Assembly (NCBI RefSeq): GCF_000282335.1
Contig: NZ_AKJM01000125.1
Location: forward strand, 32,260 to 96,259
Direction: 5' to 3'
DNA: 64,000 bases
Source: Pseudomonas sp. GM48
GTDB lineage: Bacteria; Pseudomonadota; Gammaproteobacteria; Pseudomonadales; Pseudomonadaceae
The position numbers were made by a program, and so were the translations under genes. The notes under the pieces were generated by a model. It was not told the origin of the DNA. It saw only the letters and a program-made list of their open reading frames with translations, and did not search any database. Shown one piece after another: positions 8,905 through 16,989 of the stretch. Numbering within the stretch: the first letter of the stretch is position 1; the number at the start of each line of letters is the position of its first letter.

Positions 8905-9019
8905 CTGGCCTACGGCACTGGCCGTATTTTCCTGCAACTTGCGGGGCGACGGACCCTCTTCTGTTTGTCCCCGTTCCTGACTACTGTGTGCTGAAGTTTT
9001 CACGCAGGGAGATTCACGG

Positions 9020-9970
9020 ATGACCGCTCGACCGATCCACAGCCTTTGCCCTCAAGCTCCCGTCCCGGCACTGCCGTCGGAAGGCATGATCGGCGTTATT
9101 GCACCCGCCGGTCCCGCGGCGCTGGACACCGACAAGGCGCTACGATGGATGCGTGCCCGGGGTTATTCACTGAAAGTGTTTCCCGGGGTCTACGAGAAAG
9201 ACGGCTATCTGGCCGGCAGTGATGATGTGCGCCTGAACGATCTGCACGCCGCGTTCGCGGATCGTGACGTCGATGCCATCATTTGTCTGCGTGGCGGATA
9301 CGGCACGCCCCGGCTGCTCGATCGTATCGATTTCAAGTTGTTGCGTGACAACGCCAAGCCGTTCGTCGGCTACAGCGACATCACTGCGCTGCATTTGGCA
9401 ATCAGCCGATATGCAGGCTTCGTGACGTTTCATGGGCCGATGCTCAATGCCGACCTGCTGGGTGACAAGCAACAACCTACAGAGTCTTCCTTCTTCAACA
9501 TGCTGCGAGGGCAGGTGAGGGCGGGCACAGTGCTGGCGCACCCGGTGGCCTACCCGCTGACCACGATCGAGCCGGGCATTGCCCATGGACGCTTGCTCGG
9601 CGGCAATCTGGCCATGATTACCGCAACCATGGGCACGCCTTACGAGATGGACGCCGAGGGCGTCATTCTGTTGATCGAGGACATCAACGAGCCGCTGTAT
9701 CGCATCGACCGGTTGCTGACCCAGCTGCGGCTGGCAGGCACGTTGCACAAGCTGCGCGGCGTGTTGGTCGGGGATGTGGCGGGCGTGGAGGTGACCGCGC
9801 TGGAGCGGTTGCTCAAGCAGACCTTCGAGGCATTGAAGATTCCGGTACTGTCCGGATGGCGCAGCGGCCATTGCGACCCGAACCTGACCTTGCCCATGGG
9901 GGCGTTGGTGCGGCTGGATGCAGGGAACAAGGAGTTGGTGTTGGAGCAGGACGTGGTGGTCAGGCGCTAG
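9020..9970 (+). CDS. ldcA: muramoyltetrapeptide LD-carboxypeptidase (S66 family)
   Basis: LD-carboxypeptidases cut the bond between meso-DAP and the terminal D-alanine of tetrapeptide stems during murein recycling. The 316-residue protein is of the S66 family: MIGVIAPAGPAA at the N-terminus, then VGYSDITALHLAISRY, which carries the nucleophile serine (S119), and GRLLGGNLAMITATMGTPYE leading to the Glu and His of the triad. There is no signal peptide, in keeping with the cytoplasmic recycling role. GGGAG precedes the ATG at 9020. It stands alone between the lipA terminator and a palindromic repeat. Confidence 0.92.
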   Translation: MTARPIHSLCPQAPVPALPSEGMIGVIAPAGPAALDTDKALRWMRARGYSLKVFPGVYEKDGYLAGSDDVRLNDLHAAFADRDVDAIICLRGGYGTPRLLDRIDFKLLRDNAKPFVGYSDITALHLAISRYAGFVTFHGPMLNADLLGDKQQPTESSFFNMLRGQVRAGTVLAHPVAYPLTTIEPGIAHGRLLGGNLAMITATMGTPYEMDAEGVILLIEDINEPLYRIDRLLTQLRLAGTLHKLRGVLVGDVAGVEVTALERLLKQTFEALKIPVLSGWRSGHCDPNLTLPMGALVRLDAGNKELVLEQDVVVRR

Positions 9971-9994
9971 ATTTTCGCTGTCTGTCAGTCAGTC

Positions 9995-10076
9995 TTCGCG
10001 AGCAAGCCCGCTCCCACATTCGACCGTATTCCCATGCAGGAGCGCGGTTAAATGTGGGAGCGGGCTTGCTCGCGAA
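9995..10076. repeat. REP pair, family A, inward order
   Basis: Two copies of an extragenic palindrome unit (TTCGCGAGCAAGCCCGCTCC, then its reverse complement) face each other across about 35 bases. It lies between the convergent 3' ends of ldcA and the lytic transglycosylase, where it probably serves as a shared transcript border. Family A in this window has ten pairs. Confidence 0.95.
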
Positions 10077-10099
10077 AGCGGTTTCAGCCGTACAGTTAA

Positions 10100-11422
10100 C
10101 TAGCGGTTACGCAAACCTTCCAGCAACTTGTGTGTCGGATAGCCATCCGCCGGCCAGCCAAACGACTGCTGGGCGCTGCGGATCGCCTTGCGGGTATTGG
10201 CGCCAATGATCCCGTCGGCGGTGCCGGCGTCGTAGTTTTGCGCGCTCAACAGGTTTTGCAGTTCGATCCGCTCGGTACGGCTCAGTGGCAGGTCATCCTT
10301 TGGCCACATGCCGCTGATCAAGCCTGCGCCATTGAAGCGTTCGGACAACAGGCTCACCCCCAAGGCGTAGGACGACGAGTTGTTGTACTTGAGAATCGCA
10401 CGGAAGTTATCGAACACCAGGAACGCCGGGCCACGATAGCCTGCCGGCAACAGCAGTGCTGCGGACAGTTGCTCCGAGCCGGCTGGGACCTGGCCGCCAT
10501 TGGGTAGCGTAATGCCCAGTTGCCGCCATTCGGCGACACTCTTGCGAATCGTGCCATCGGCCAGCACGTAGTTGAAGCCGCTCGGCAGCTGGACTTCAAA
10601 GCCCCACGGCTGACCTCGCTGCCAGCCTGAGCTTTGCAGGTAGTGCGCGGTCGAGGCCAGGGCGTCGGCCGAGCTGCCCCAGATATCGCGACGGCCGTCA
10701 CCATCGAAGTCCACGGCATGGGTGTTGTAGGTGGTCGGGATGAATTGGGTCTGGCCCATGGCGCCGGCCCAGGATCCGAGCATCTTCTCGGGTTCGATAT
10801 CGCCTTGTTGCAGGATTTGCAGGGCTGCAATCAATTGCGCGTGGGCGAAACCGGGCCGACGGCCTTCGTAGGCCAGGGTCGCCAGCGAGTTGATCACCGA
10901 CTTGTTGCCCTGGAACTGGCCAAAGTTGCTTTCCATTCCCCACACGGCTACCAGCGCCTGACGGTTAACGCCGTAACGCTGCTCGATGCTTTGCAGGATG
11001 TCAGCGTACTGGTTGATCAGCGACTGGCCTTTACGGACCCGTAGCGGCGACAAGGCGCCATCGAGGTATTCCCACACCGGTTTTGCGAATTCCGGTTGGC
11101 TGCGATCGGCACGGATCACGCTAGGGTCGAAGCTGACATTGGCGAAAGCGCGATCAAACAGATCGGCGCGGATACCGGCGGCCAGGGCATCCTTGCGGAA
11201 ACCCTCCTGCCATTCGGCAAAGGTCTGGGTTGGCTGGATATCGAGGTTCTCACCCGTCGGAACCACAGGCGGAACAACCGCCGGGGCGGTGGCGACAGGG
11301 AGCGTCTGAAGCGGCTGAGCGTCGGCTGCGGTCGGTTTTTCCGCACAGGCGACAAGCAAAACAAGGCTGGATGCAGCGATCAATTGGCGTAAGTGCCAAC
11401 GACGGAGAAGACAAAAGGGCAT
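10100..11422 (-). CDS. MltB-family lytic murein transglycosylase with peptidoglycan-binding domain
   Basis: A 440-residue lipoprotein transglycosylase. The start is set at MPFCLLRRW (11422), giving a signal peptide with lipobox SLVLLVAC; the longer open frame to 11464 has no signal logic. The catalytic domain repeats the MltB pattern: VAVWGMESNFGQFQGN with the catalytic glutamate, GSWAGAMGQTQFIPTTY and DFDGDGRRDIWGS. The last 60 residues are a PG_binding_1 domain (SRTERIELQNLLSAQNYDAG ... TRKAIRSAQQSFGWPADG), absent from the mltB product at 3452. It resembles the SltB2/SltB3 type of Pseudomonas. An Ala/Pro/Val-rich linker follows the lipobox. Confidence 0.92.
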   Translation of the reverse strand: MPFCLLRRWHLRQLIAASSLVLLVACAEKPTAADAQPLQTLPVATAPAVVPPVVPTGENLDIQPTQTFAEWQEGFRKDALAAGIRADLFDRAFANVSFDPSVIRADRSQPEFAKPVWEYLDGALSPLRVRKGQSLINQYADILQSIEQRYGVNRQALVAVWGMESNFGQFQGNKSVINSLATLAYEGRRPGFAHAQLIAALQILQQGDIEPEKMLGSWAGAMGQTQFIPTTYNTHAVDFDGDGRRDIWGSSADALASTAHYLQSSGWQRGQPWGFEVQLPSGFNYVLADGTIRKSVAEWRQLGITLPNGGQVPAGSEQLSAALLLPAGYRGPAFLVFDNFRAILKYNNSSSYALGVSLLSERFNGAGLISGMWPKDDLPLSRTERIELQNLLSAQNYDAGTADGIIGANTRKAIRSAQQSFGWPADGYPTHKLLEGLRNR

Positions 11423-11483
11423 GCACGGGTCCAGGGAGTACGAATCAGGTACAGACCTTACCATGTCAAAGGGGTGTTCTGCT

Positions 11484-11648
11484 TTAAGCAGCCAGAAAGT
11501 AAGAAGCCTCCCAGCTGTCAGACTGGAAGGCTTCGCGGCGGTAACTGCCTTTGCCCTTGGCCGGGCGTTCCTGGCGGCTGCGGAACAGTGGCTGGGCGAT
11601 GATGGATTTGGCCTTGTTGGGGCCGTGTTTTGACGGCTTTTTGCTCAT
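11484..11648 (-). CDS. arfA: alternative ribosome-rescue factor ArfA
   Basis: ArfA rescues ribosomes stalled on mRNAs that lack a stop codon when trans-translation fails, by placing its tail in the empty mRNA channel and recruiting release factor 2. The 54-residue protein (start MSKKPSKHGPNK at 11648) has the family core AQPLFRSRQE ... KGKGSYRR. Codons 39-49 form a strong hairpin (see 11503-11534), the arrangement by which E. coli keeps its arfA mRNA truncated and its product under tmRNA control. The open frame runs further upstream to 11690 but only the shorter protein matches the family. The ribosome site is weak (GAGA); the leader instead holds a CACCTCCTT sequence. Confidence 0.88.
   Translation of the reverse strand: MSKKPSKHGPNKAKSIIAQPLFRSRQERPAKGKGSYRREAFQSDSWEASYFLAA
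11503..11534 (-). promoter_or_regulatory. hairpin inside the arfA coding end
   Basis: Read on the arfA strand, GAAGCCTTCCAG pairs with CTGGGAGGCTTC (11 of 12 positions) across an 8-base loop. It begins at codon 39, just after the conserved KGKGSYRR core, and is followed by TTACTTTCT. In E. coli an equivalent structure is cleaved by RNase III or terminates transcription to make a nonstop mRNA. That it does so here is inference from position and strength. Confidence 0.75.
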
Positions 11649-11763
11649 GATGATGTCTCGCAAGGAGGTGGTTTTTGCGGGGCAAATCATCGGCCGAAGT
11701 TGGGGGGCTGTCTAGTCCCGTATAGAGTAGGAACATTCTGAATGGGGCGTGAGGTTGGTGTTT

Positions 11764-11896
11764 TGTGGCGAGGGGGCTTGCCCCCGTTGGGGCGCGAAGC
11801 GCACCCATAACCGGTGCACGCGGTAGTGCAGTTAAACCGTGTATGTCGATTTTACGACGGCTTCGCCGCCGAACGGGGGCAAGCCCCCTCGCCACA
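11764..11896. repeat. long palindromic repeat, family B (GGGGGCTTGCCCCC type)
   Basis: Outer arms TGTGGCGAGGGGGCTTGCCC and its reverse complement lie about 130 bases apart, with a shorter inner palindrome GGCTTCGCCGCC on the right side. It fills the gap between holA and arfA. Other family B copies are at 23790, 27527, 34661, 40752 and 50823. Confidence 0.92.
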
Positions 11897-11906
11897 GGAA
11901 AGTGGA

Positions 11907-12944
11907 TTACTCCGCCGGCAATGTCAGCCGTTGCCCGGCCATCAACAGCGTCAATCGGCTCAGGCTCATCCACGGCGAACCGGCCGCCTGGCCCTTGATC
12001 TGCGCGTCGATGCGCTGTGCTTCGAGCAGCAGTTGCGCCCAGCGTTGCGCCGAGTAGCGTTGCAGAGCTTTGCTCATCAACGGTTTGCGTTTGTCCCAGA
12101 CCGGAGGTTTGGCCTGGCTGAAGGCCTTGTCCAGCGGCGTCCCCTGGCTGTATTGCAGGGAAATATTGGCCAGCAGGCGCAACTCCCGGGCCAGGGCCCA
12201 GAGAATCACCGGCGGCTCGACGCCTTCGCCGCGCAAGCCTTCGAGCATGCGCAAGGCATGGGCCGCTTCGCCATTGAGCACCGCATCGGTCAGGCCGAAG
12301 ACGTCGAAGCGCGCACTGTCGGCCACCGCAGCCTGCACGGTTTCAACGGTGATCTGTCCCCCTTCGGCCATCAGTTTGAGCTTTTCGATTTCCTGGGCCG
12401 CGGCCAGCAAGTTGCCCTCGACCCGCGCAGCGATCAGCTCAACGGCGTCCTGGCTGGCGGAAAGCCCGGCCTGGGACAGGCGTTGGCGGATCCAGCTCGG
12501 CAACTGGGCGACATCGACTGGCCAGATCTGCACGAACTGGGTCTGCTGTCCTTCGACCAGCGCTTTGCCCCACTTGGTTTTCTGCGCGCTGCCATCGAGT
12601 TTTGGCAGGCTGATCAGCAGCACGGTGTCTTCGGCCGGGCGCGAGCAGTATTCGATAAGCGCGGCGGCACCTTTATCGCCGGGTTTACCGGAAGGCAGGC
12701 GCAGTTCCAGCAGACGTTTTTCGGCAAACAGCGACATGCTGGCACCGGCTTGCAGCAACGTTCCCCAGTCGAAACTGGCGTCGGCGGCAAACACCTGGCG
12801 TTCATCGAATCCCTGCTGACGGGCGGCAGCGCGAATAGCGTCGGCCGCCTCCTGACACAGCAGCGGGTCATCGCCGCTGATGATGTAGACCGGCGCAAGG
12901 GCGCCTTGCAGGTGTTTGGCGAGTTGGGCGGGGGCGAGCTTCAT
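11907..12944 (-). CDS. holA: DNA polymerase III delta subunit
   Basis: HolA is the wrench of the clamp loader: it opens the beta sliding clamp and, with tau/gamma and delta-prime, loads it onto primed DNA. The 345-residue protein starts at MKLAPAQLAKHLQGALAPVYIISGDDPLL (12944), the usual Pseudomonas N-terminus; an in-frame start four codons earlier is less likely. The domain I pattern (YIISGDDPLLCQEAADAIR) and the C-terminal collar with LWALARELRLLANI are recognisable. As expected for delta, there is no functional Walker A. It follows lptE by about 40 bases, separated by a GC-rich hairpin, in the leuS-lptE-holA order conserved in gammaproteobacteria. Confidence 0.96.
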   Translation of the reverse strand: MKLAPAQLAKHLQGALAPVYIISGDDPLLCQEAADAIRAAARQQGFDERQVFAADASFDWGTLLQAGASMSLFAEKRLLELRLPSGKPGDKGAAALIEYCSRPAEDTVLLISLPKLDGSAQKTKWGKALVEGQQTQFVQIWPVDVAQLPSWIRQRLSQAGLSASQDAVELIAARVEGNLLAAAQEIEKLKLMAEGGQITVETVQAAVADSARFDVFGLTDAVLNGEAAHALRMLEGLRGEGVEPPVILWALARELRLLANISLQYSQGTPLDKAFSQAKPPVWDKRKPLMSKALQRYSAQRWAQLLLEAQRIDAQIKGQAAGSPWMSLSRLTLLMAGQRLTLPAE

Positions 12945-12956
12945 AAGAAAGGGCAA

Positions 12957-12978
12957 ACGGGGCGCCTGAGCGCCCCGT
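12957..12978 (-). terminator. terminator-like hairpin between lptE and holA
   Basis: A perfect 9-bp stem (ACGGGGCGC and GCGCCCCGT) with a 4-base loop starts five bases after the lptE stop. On the minus strand it is followed by TTGCCCTTTC, a poor T tract, so it would lower rather than abolish transcription into holA. It ends 12 bases before the holA start codon. Confidence 0.6.
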
Positions 12979-12983
12979 AAGTC

Positions 12984-13589
12984 TTACTGCTGCGGCAGTT
13001 CGACAGGCGACTGACGCGGGGTTTCCGCTTCAGCCTTCTTTGCCGCTTCCAGTGCCGCGGCATCAGCCTTGGCCCTGGCTTCGGCAGTCTGTTGCAACTG
13101 ATCCAGCTGGCCAGGGTTCAGTTGTTGCAGGCGCAGCATCATGCGTTGAACCAGCTCGCGGCGGGACTCCGTCCGGGCCGTTGCGGCTTCCTGGTCGGAA
13201 CCCACCAGGTTGCTGCCGTCGTGCATATAGACTTTCTGCACTTCAAGCTTGTCGCTCAACAATGGCAGATCACCGCGACCACGGATGTCGTAGTTCAGCA
13301 CGGTGGTGACCTGGTACTCGCCGGTACTACTGGCGCCTGCGTAGCTGAGGATGCGCTGGCTTTCCTGCTCATTGGTCAGCACCAGTTTGTACGGTGCGCC
13401 GGTATAGACCTTGACGCCGCTGCCTATCAGTACCTGACGCAATTGGGTCACGGTTTCGCCATAGGCGTTGCGGGCACTCAGGTCGAGTTCCTTGATCGCC
13501 AGTTCGTCGGTGCCGGTGCCGCGCAGCTGGAAACCGCAGGCGCTCAACAGAACCGCGAGGCCCATCACCAGCAGATTGCGTTTGATCAT
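12984..13589 (-). CDS. lptE: LPS-assembly lipoprotein LptE
   Basis: LptE plugs the LptD barrel in the outer membrane and helps deliver lipopolysaccharide to the cell surface. The 201-residue protein starts at MIKRNLLVMGLAVLLSACGFQLRGTG; the lipobox LLSAC puts the acylated cysteine at residue 19, followed by the family GFQLRG signature. The fold region extends to about residue 165. The last 35 residues are a Q/A/K/E-rich tail (AEARAKADAAALEAAKKAEAE...) that is longer than in E. coli and probably disordered or helical. It sits between leuS and holA in a shared operon. Confidence 0.95.
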   Translation of the reverse strand: MIKRNLLVMGLAVLLSACGFQLRGTGTDELAIKELDLSARNAYGETVTQLRQVLIGSGVKVYTGAPYKLVLTNEQESQRILSYAGASSTGEYQVTTVLNYDIRGRGDLPLLSDKLEVQKVYMHDGSNLVGSDQEAATARTESRRELVQRMMLRLQQLNPGQLDQLQQTAEARAKADAAALEAAKKAEAETPRQSPVELPQQ

Positions 13590-13646
13590 CTTGTTGCTCC
13601 CCTTGAAACCATGTGGGCCGATCAAGCGGCCCGAAAGGTTTTACTC

Positions 13647-13668
13647 GGCGCCAGGCTCACCTGGCGCC
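13647..13668. other. hairpin between leuS and lptE
   Basis: A perfect 9-bp stem GGCGCCAGG / CCTGGCGCC with a 4-base loop, nine bases after the leuS stop. No T tract follows on the minus strand, so a processing or stability role is more likely than termination. Confidence 0.55.
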
Positions 13669-13676
13669 TGATCCAA

Positions 13677-16283
13677 TTAGCTGGCGACGATATTGACCAG
13701 TTTCCCGGGCACTACGATCACTTTACGAATGGTCAGACCGTCGACGAAGCGCAGGACGTTCTCGTTGGCACGGGCGGCGGCTTCGACTTCTTCACGGCTG
13801 GCACTGGCCGGCATTTCGATCTGGCCACGCAGTTTGCCGTTGACCTGGATGACAAGCGTCAGGCTGTCCTGCACCAGTGCGCTGTCGTCCTGCACCGGCC
13901 AACCGGCGTCGATCACAGGGTCAGCGTGACCCAGTTGATTCCACAGTTCGTGGCTGATGTGCGGCGTGATCGGAGCCAGCAGCAGAGTCACGGTTTCCAG
14001 ACCTTCGTGAATCAGTGCGCGATCCTGTTCGGTGCTTTGCGCGGCTTTTTCCAGCACGTTCATCAGCGTCATGACCTGAGCGATGGCGGTGTTGAACTTG
14101 TGGTTCTGGCCGACGTCCTGGCTGGCCTGCTTGATGGCCAGGTGGATCGAGCGACGAACGGCTTTCTGCTCGTCATTCAGGCTGGCGACGTCCAGTTTGC
14201 CCGGCAGGCCCTGAGTGACGTGTGCTTGAGCCAGACGCCAGACGCGCTTGAGGAAACGGTGCGAACCTTCTACGCCGGAGTCAGACCATTCCGCGCTCAT
14301 GTCAGGTGGCGAGGCGAACATCATGAACAGGCGGCAGGTGTCTGCACCGAACTGGTCAATCATCGACTGTGGGTCGACGCCGTTGTTCTTTGACTTGGCC
14401 ATTTTCTCGGTGCCACCGATTTCCACCGGCAAGCCATCAGCTTTCAATTTGGCGCTGATAACCTTGGCCTTGCTGTCACGCTCGAGCTCGACGTCCGCCG
14501 GGTTGAACCAGGTGTAAGCGCCGTTGGCTTCGCGACGATAGTAAGTCTCGGCGATCACCATGCCCTGGGTCAGCAGGTTCTTGAACGGCTCGTTGGAGCT
14601 CACCAGGCCTTCGTCACGCATCAGCTTGTGGAAGAAACGTGCGTAGAGCAGGTGAAGAATCGCGTGTTCGATACCGCCGATGTACTGGTCAACCGGCAGC
14701 CAGTGGTCGGCCGCCGATTTTTCTACCAGGCCGCCTTCATAGTGCGGCGAGGCGTAACGGGCGTAGTACCACGAGGACTCGACGAAGGTGTCCATGGTGT
14801 CGGTTTCACGCTTGGCCGGCGCGCCGCATTTAGGGCAGGTGCACTCGTAGAACTCGGGCATGCGCGCCAGTGGCGAACCGGCGCCATCGGGTACGACGTC
14901 TTCCGGCAGTACGACAGGCAGTTGATCTTCCGGCACCGGCACGTCACCGCAAGTGCCGCAGTGGATGATCGGGATCGGGCAGCCCCAGTAGCGCTGGCGG
15001 CTGATGCCCCAGTCGCGCAGGCGGAACTGGGTACGCGAGGCGCCCAGTTCTTTCTTGATCAGCGCGACTTCGATGGCGTCGAAGGCGCCCGCGAAGTCGA
15101 GGCCATCGAACTCGCCGGAATTGATCAGCGTGCCGTACTCGCCGTAGGCGTCTTGCCATGGTGCCGGGTTGCTGTCACCGGAACTGGTGCGCACGACCGA
15201 TTTAACCGGCAGGTTGTACTTGTGGGCGAATTCGAAATCGCGTTCGTCGTGGGCCGGAACCGCCATCACCGCGCCATCGCCGTAGTGCATCAGCACGTAG
15301 TTGGCGACCCATACCGGCAGTTTCTCGCCGGTCAGCGGGTGCTCGACGAACAGGCCGGTTGGCAGGCCTTTTTTCTCCTGGGTGGCGACGTCGGCTTCGG
15401 CCACGCTGCCGCCCTTGCATTCAGCGATGAACGCTTGCAGCTCAGGATTGTTCTGCGCGGCCAGGGTCGCCAGGTGGTGCTCGGCGGCCACGGCAACATA
15501 GGTTGCGCCCATCAGGGTGTCCGGACGGGTAGTGAAGACTTTCAGTGCGCCGGTTTCGCCGATGGAATCGACGTTGTACGGGAACTGCACTTCCATGCCG
15601 CGGGACTTGCCGATCCAGTTGCGCTGCATGGTCTTGACCTGTTCAGGCCAGCCAGTCAGTTCGTCGAGGCTCTCCAGCAGCTCATCCGCGTAGGCGGTGA
15701 TCTTGAAGTAGTACATCGGGATTTCGCGCTTTTCGATCAGCGCGCCGGAACGCCAGCCGCGACCGTCGATCACCTGTTCGTTGGCCAGGACGGTCTGGTC
15801 GACCGGGTCCCAGTTCACGGTGCCGCTTTTTTTGTAGATCACACCTTTTTCGAACAGGCGGGTGAACAGCCATTGTTCCCAGCGGTAGTAATCCGGCTTG
15901 CAGGTGGTCACTTCGCGCGACCAGTCCACCGCCAGGCCCAGGCTGCGCAGCTGGCTTTTCATATAGGCGATGTTTTCGTAGGTCCACTTGGCGGGCGCTA
16001 CGTTGTTCTTCATCGCGGCGTTTTCCGCCGGCATGCCGAAGGCGTCCCAACCCATCGGTTGCAGAACGTTCTTGCCTTGCATGCGCTGGTAGCGGGAGAT
16101 CACGTCGCCGATGGTGTAGTTGCGCACATGCCCCATGTGTAGCTTGCCGCTGGGGTAAGGGAACATCGACAGGCAGTAGTAAGTCTCCTTGCCTGGCTGT
16201 TCACTGACTTCAAAGGACTTTTGCTCGTCCCAGAACGACTGGGCGGCGGCTTCGATTTCACGGGGCTGATATTGTTCGTGCAT
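13677..16283 (-). CDS. leuS: leucyl-tRNA synthetase
   Basis: LeuS charges tRNA-Leu with leucine and edits mischarged norvaline or isoleucine. The 868-residue class I enzyme starts at MHEQYQPREIEAAAQSFWDEQ (16283). The HIGH motif appears as HMGH (SGKLHMGHVRNYTIGD), the CP1 editing domain occupies roughly residues 220-420, a zinc-ribbon stretch (CGTCGDVPVPEDQLP ... CTCPKCGAPAKRETDTMDTF) is present, and the KMSKS loop reads KMAKS (GGTEKMAKSKNNGVDPQ). All are normal for Pseudomonas. It is the first gene of leuS-lptE-holA. The frame stays open 132 bases upstream but the extension has no homology logic. Confidence 0.98.
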   Translation of the reverse strand: MHEQYQPREIEAAAQSFWDEQKSFEVSEQPGKETYYCLSMFPYPSGKLHMGHVRNYTIGDVISRYQRMQGKNVLQPMGWDAFGMPAENAAMKNNVAPAKWTYENIAYMKSQLRSLGLAVDWSREVTTCKPDYYRWEQWLFTRLFEKGVIYKKSGTVNWDPVDQTVLANEQVIDGRGWRSGALIEKREIPMYYFKITAYADELLESLDELTGWPEQVKTMQRNWIGKSRGMEVQFPYNVDSIGETGALKVFTTRPDTLMGATYVAVAAEHHLATLAAQNNPELQAFIAECKGGSVAEADVATQEKKGLPTGLFVEHPLTGEKLPVWVANYVLMHYGDGAVMAVPAHDERDFEFAHKYNLPVKSVVRTSSGDSNPAPWQDAYGEYGTLINSGEFDGLDFAGAFDAIEVALIKKELGASRTQFRLRDWGISRQRYWGCPIPIIHCGTCGDVPVPEDQLPVVLPEDVVPDGAGSPLARMPEFYECTCPKCGAPAKRETDTMDTFVESSWYYARYASPHYEGGLVEKSAADHWLPVDQYIGGIEHAILHLLYARFFHKLMRDEGLVSSNEPFKNLLTQGMVIAETYYRREANGAYTWFNPADVELERDSKAKVISAKLKADGLPVEIGGTEKMAKSKNNGVDPQSMIDQFGADTCRLFMMFASPPDMSAEWSDSGVEGSHRFLKRVWRLAQAHVTQGLPGKLDVASLNDEQKAVRRSIHLAIKQASQDVGQNHKFNTAIAQVMTLMNVLEKAAQSTEQDRALIHEGLETVTLLLAPITPHISHELWNQLGHADPVIDAGWPVQDDSALVQDSLTLVIQVNGKLRGQIEMPASASREEVEAAARANENVLRFVDGLTIRKVIVVPGKLVNIVAS

Positions 16284-16564
16284 GGCTACTTTTGAACTGA
16301 ATAGGGGTGGCCTAATCCTCTTCAATGCAACGCTGGACGCTGATCTCGCCACATTGGCGTTTTCGATGCCCAGCCGAGCTGGAAGTGGAGTTACAGGAAG
16401 CGCCGTAGCATACATGACCGCGCTCTGCCGAGGGAAACCCTGATTGCTGCCGCACGTCCTGCAAAAACCGCTGCGAGGGCCGTTGGTCGCGGCGTTCAGC
16501 CGGTTTGTTCATGGAAGCTAAGCTCTAACTGGGGAGTAGGTCTTATCTTCCAATGAGGTGAGGG

Positions 16565-16885
16565 ATGGTTGAGTCACAGCAAAAAGCTACAAAACCGGAG
16601 CTATACGAAAGGCTGATCGATCGTTTGGCCTTGGCCCTGGATGCGGCAAAAACCGCTAGCCGGTTGCGCGACGAACGCCCTCTGGAACTGGAACTGCGTG
16701 GCCTGAGCCCCGCAGAGTTTGCACTGGTCAAGGCGTATCTGGATCGCAGTGAACGTGAGACGCACGGATGCTTGTCAGAGGCGATAAAGCAACTCGACGC
16801 ACCACGTTCGGCCAAGATCATCTGGCTCAAGGACAAGGTTCCCGGCAGAGACGCGGTAAAGGTCCGGTCTATGCAGTTCAAATAG
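16565..16885 (+). CDS. conserved hypothetical protein, 106 residues
   Basis: I do not recognise a named family. The ATG at 16565 is preceded by a good ribosome site (GAGGTGAGGG), and codon use looks like that of real neighbours, so I consider it a true gene. The protein is soluble and mostly helical in character, with a charged stretch YERLIDRLALALDAAKTASRLRDERPLELELRGLSPAEFALVKAYLDRSE and a basic C-terminus (IIWLKDKVPGRDAVKVRSMQFK). It has no signal peptide, membrane segment or metal-binding motif and only one cysteine. It is divergent from leuS, across a 281-base gap in which I see no other gene. Confidence 0.7.
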   Translation: MVESQQKATKPELYERLIDRLALALDAAKTASRLRDERPLELELRGLSPAEFALVKAYLDRSERETHGCLSEAIKQLDAPRSAKIIWLKDKVPGRDAVKVRSMQFK

Positions 16886-16969
16886 GGCACAGAGCCATGC
16901 TCCATGATTTTTTGAAGCATAGTCCCTCTGTATTGATTGTCGCATTGCGCTAACCCACTTAGGCTTCGG

Positions 16970-16986
16970 GCATCTCCGGGAGATGC
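16970..16986 (+). promoter_or_regulatory. palindrome covering the ribosome-binding site of the DUF218 gene
   Basis: GCATCTCC-G-GGAGATGC is a perfect 17-base dyad whose right arm holds the GGGAG ribosome site, seven bases before the ATG at 16990. Folded, it would hide the site. This may set low or conditional translation. Confidence 0.6.
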
Positions 16987-16989
16987 TCG

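Noticed and set aside
13092..16142. Long plus-strand open frames (433 and 504 codons) opposite lptE and leuS
   Set aside because: Antisense shadows of strongly supported genes; repetitive A/V/H/R/Q composition and no ribosome site.
16312..16512. 66-codon minus-strand open frame upstream of leuS
   Set aside because: No ribosome site or family resemblance; lies in the probable leuS leader and promoter region.
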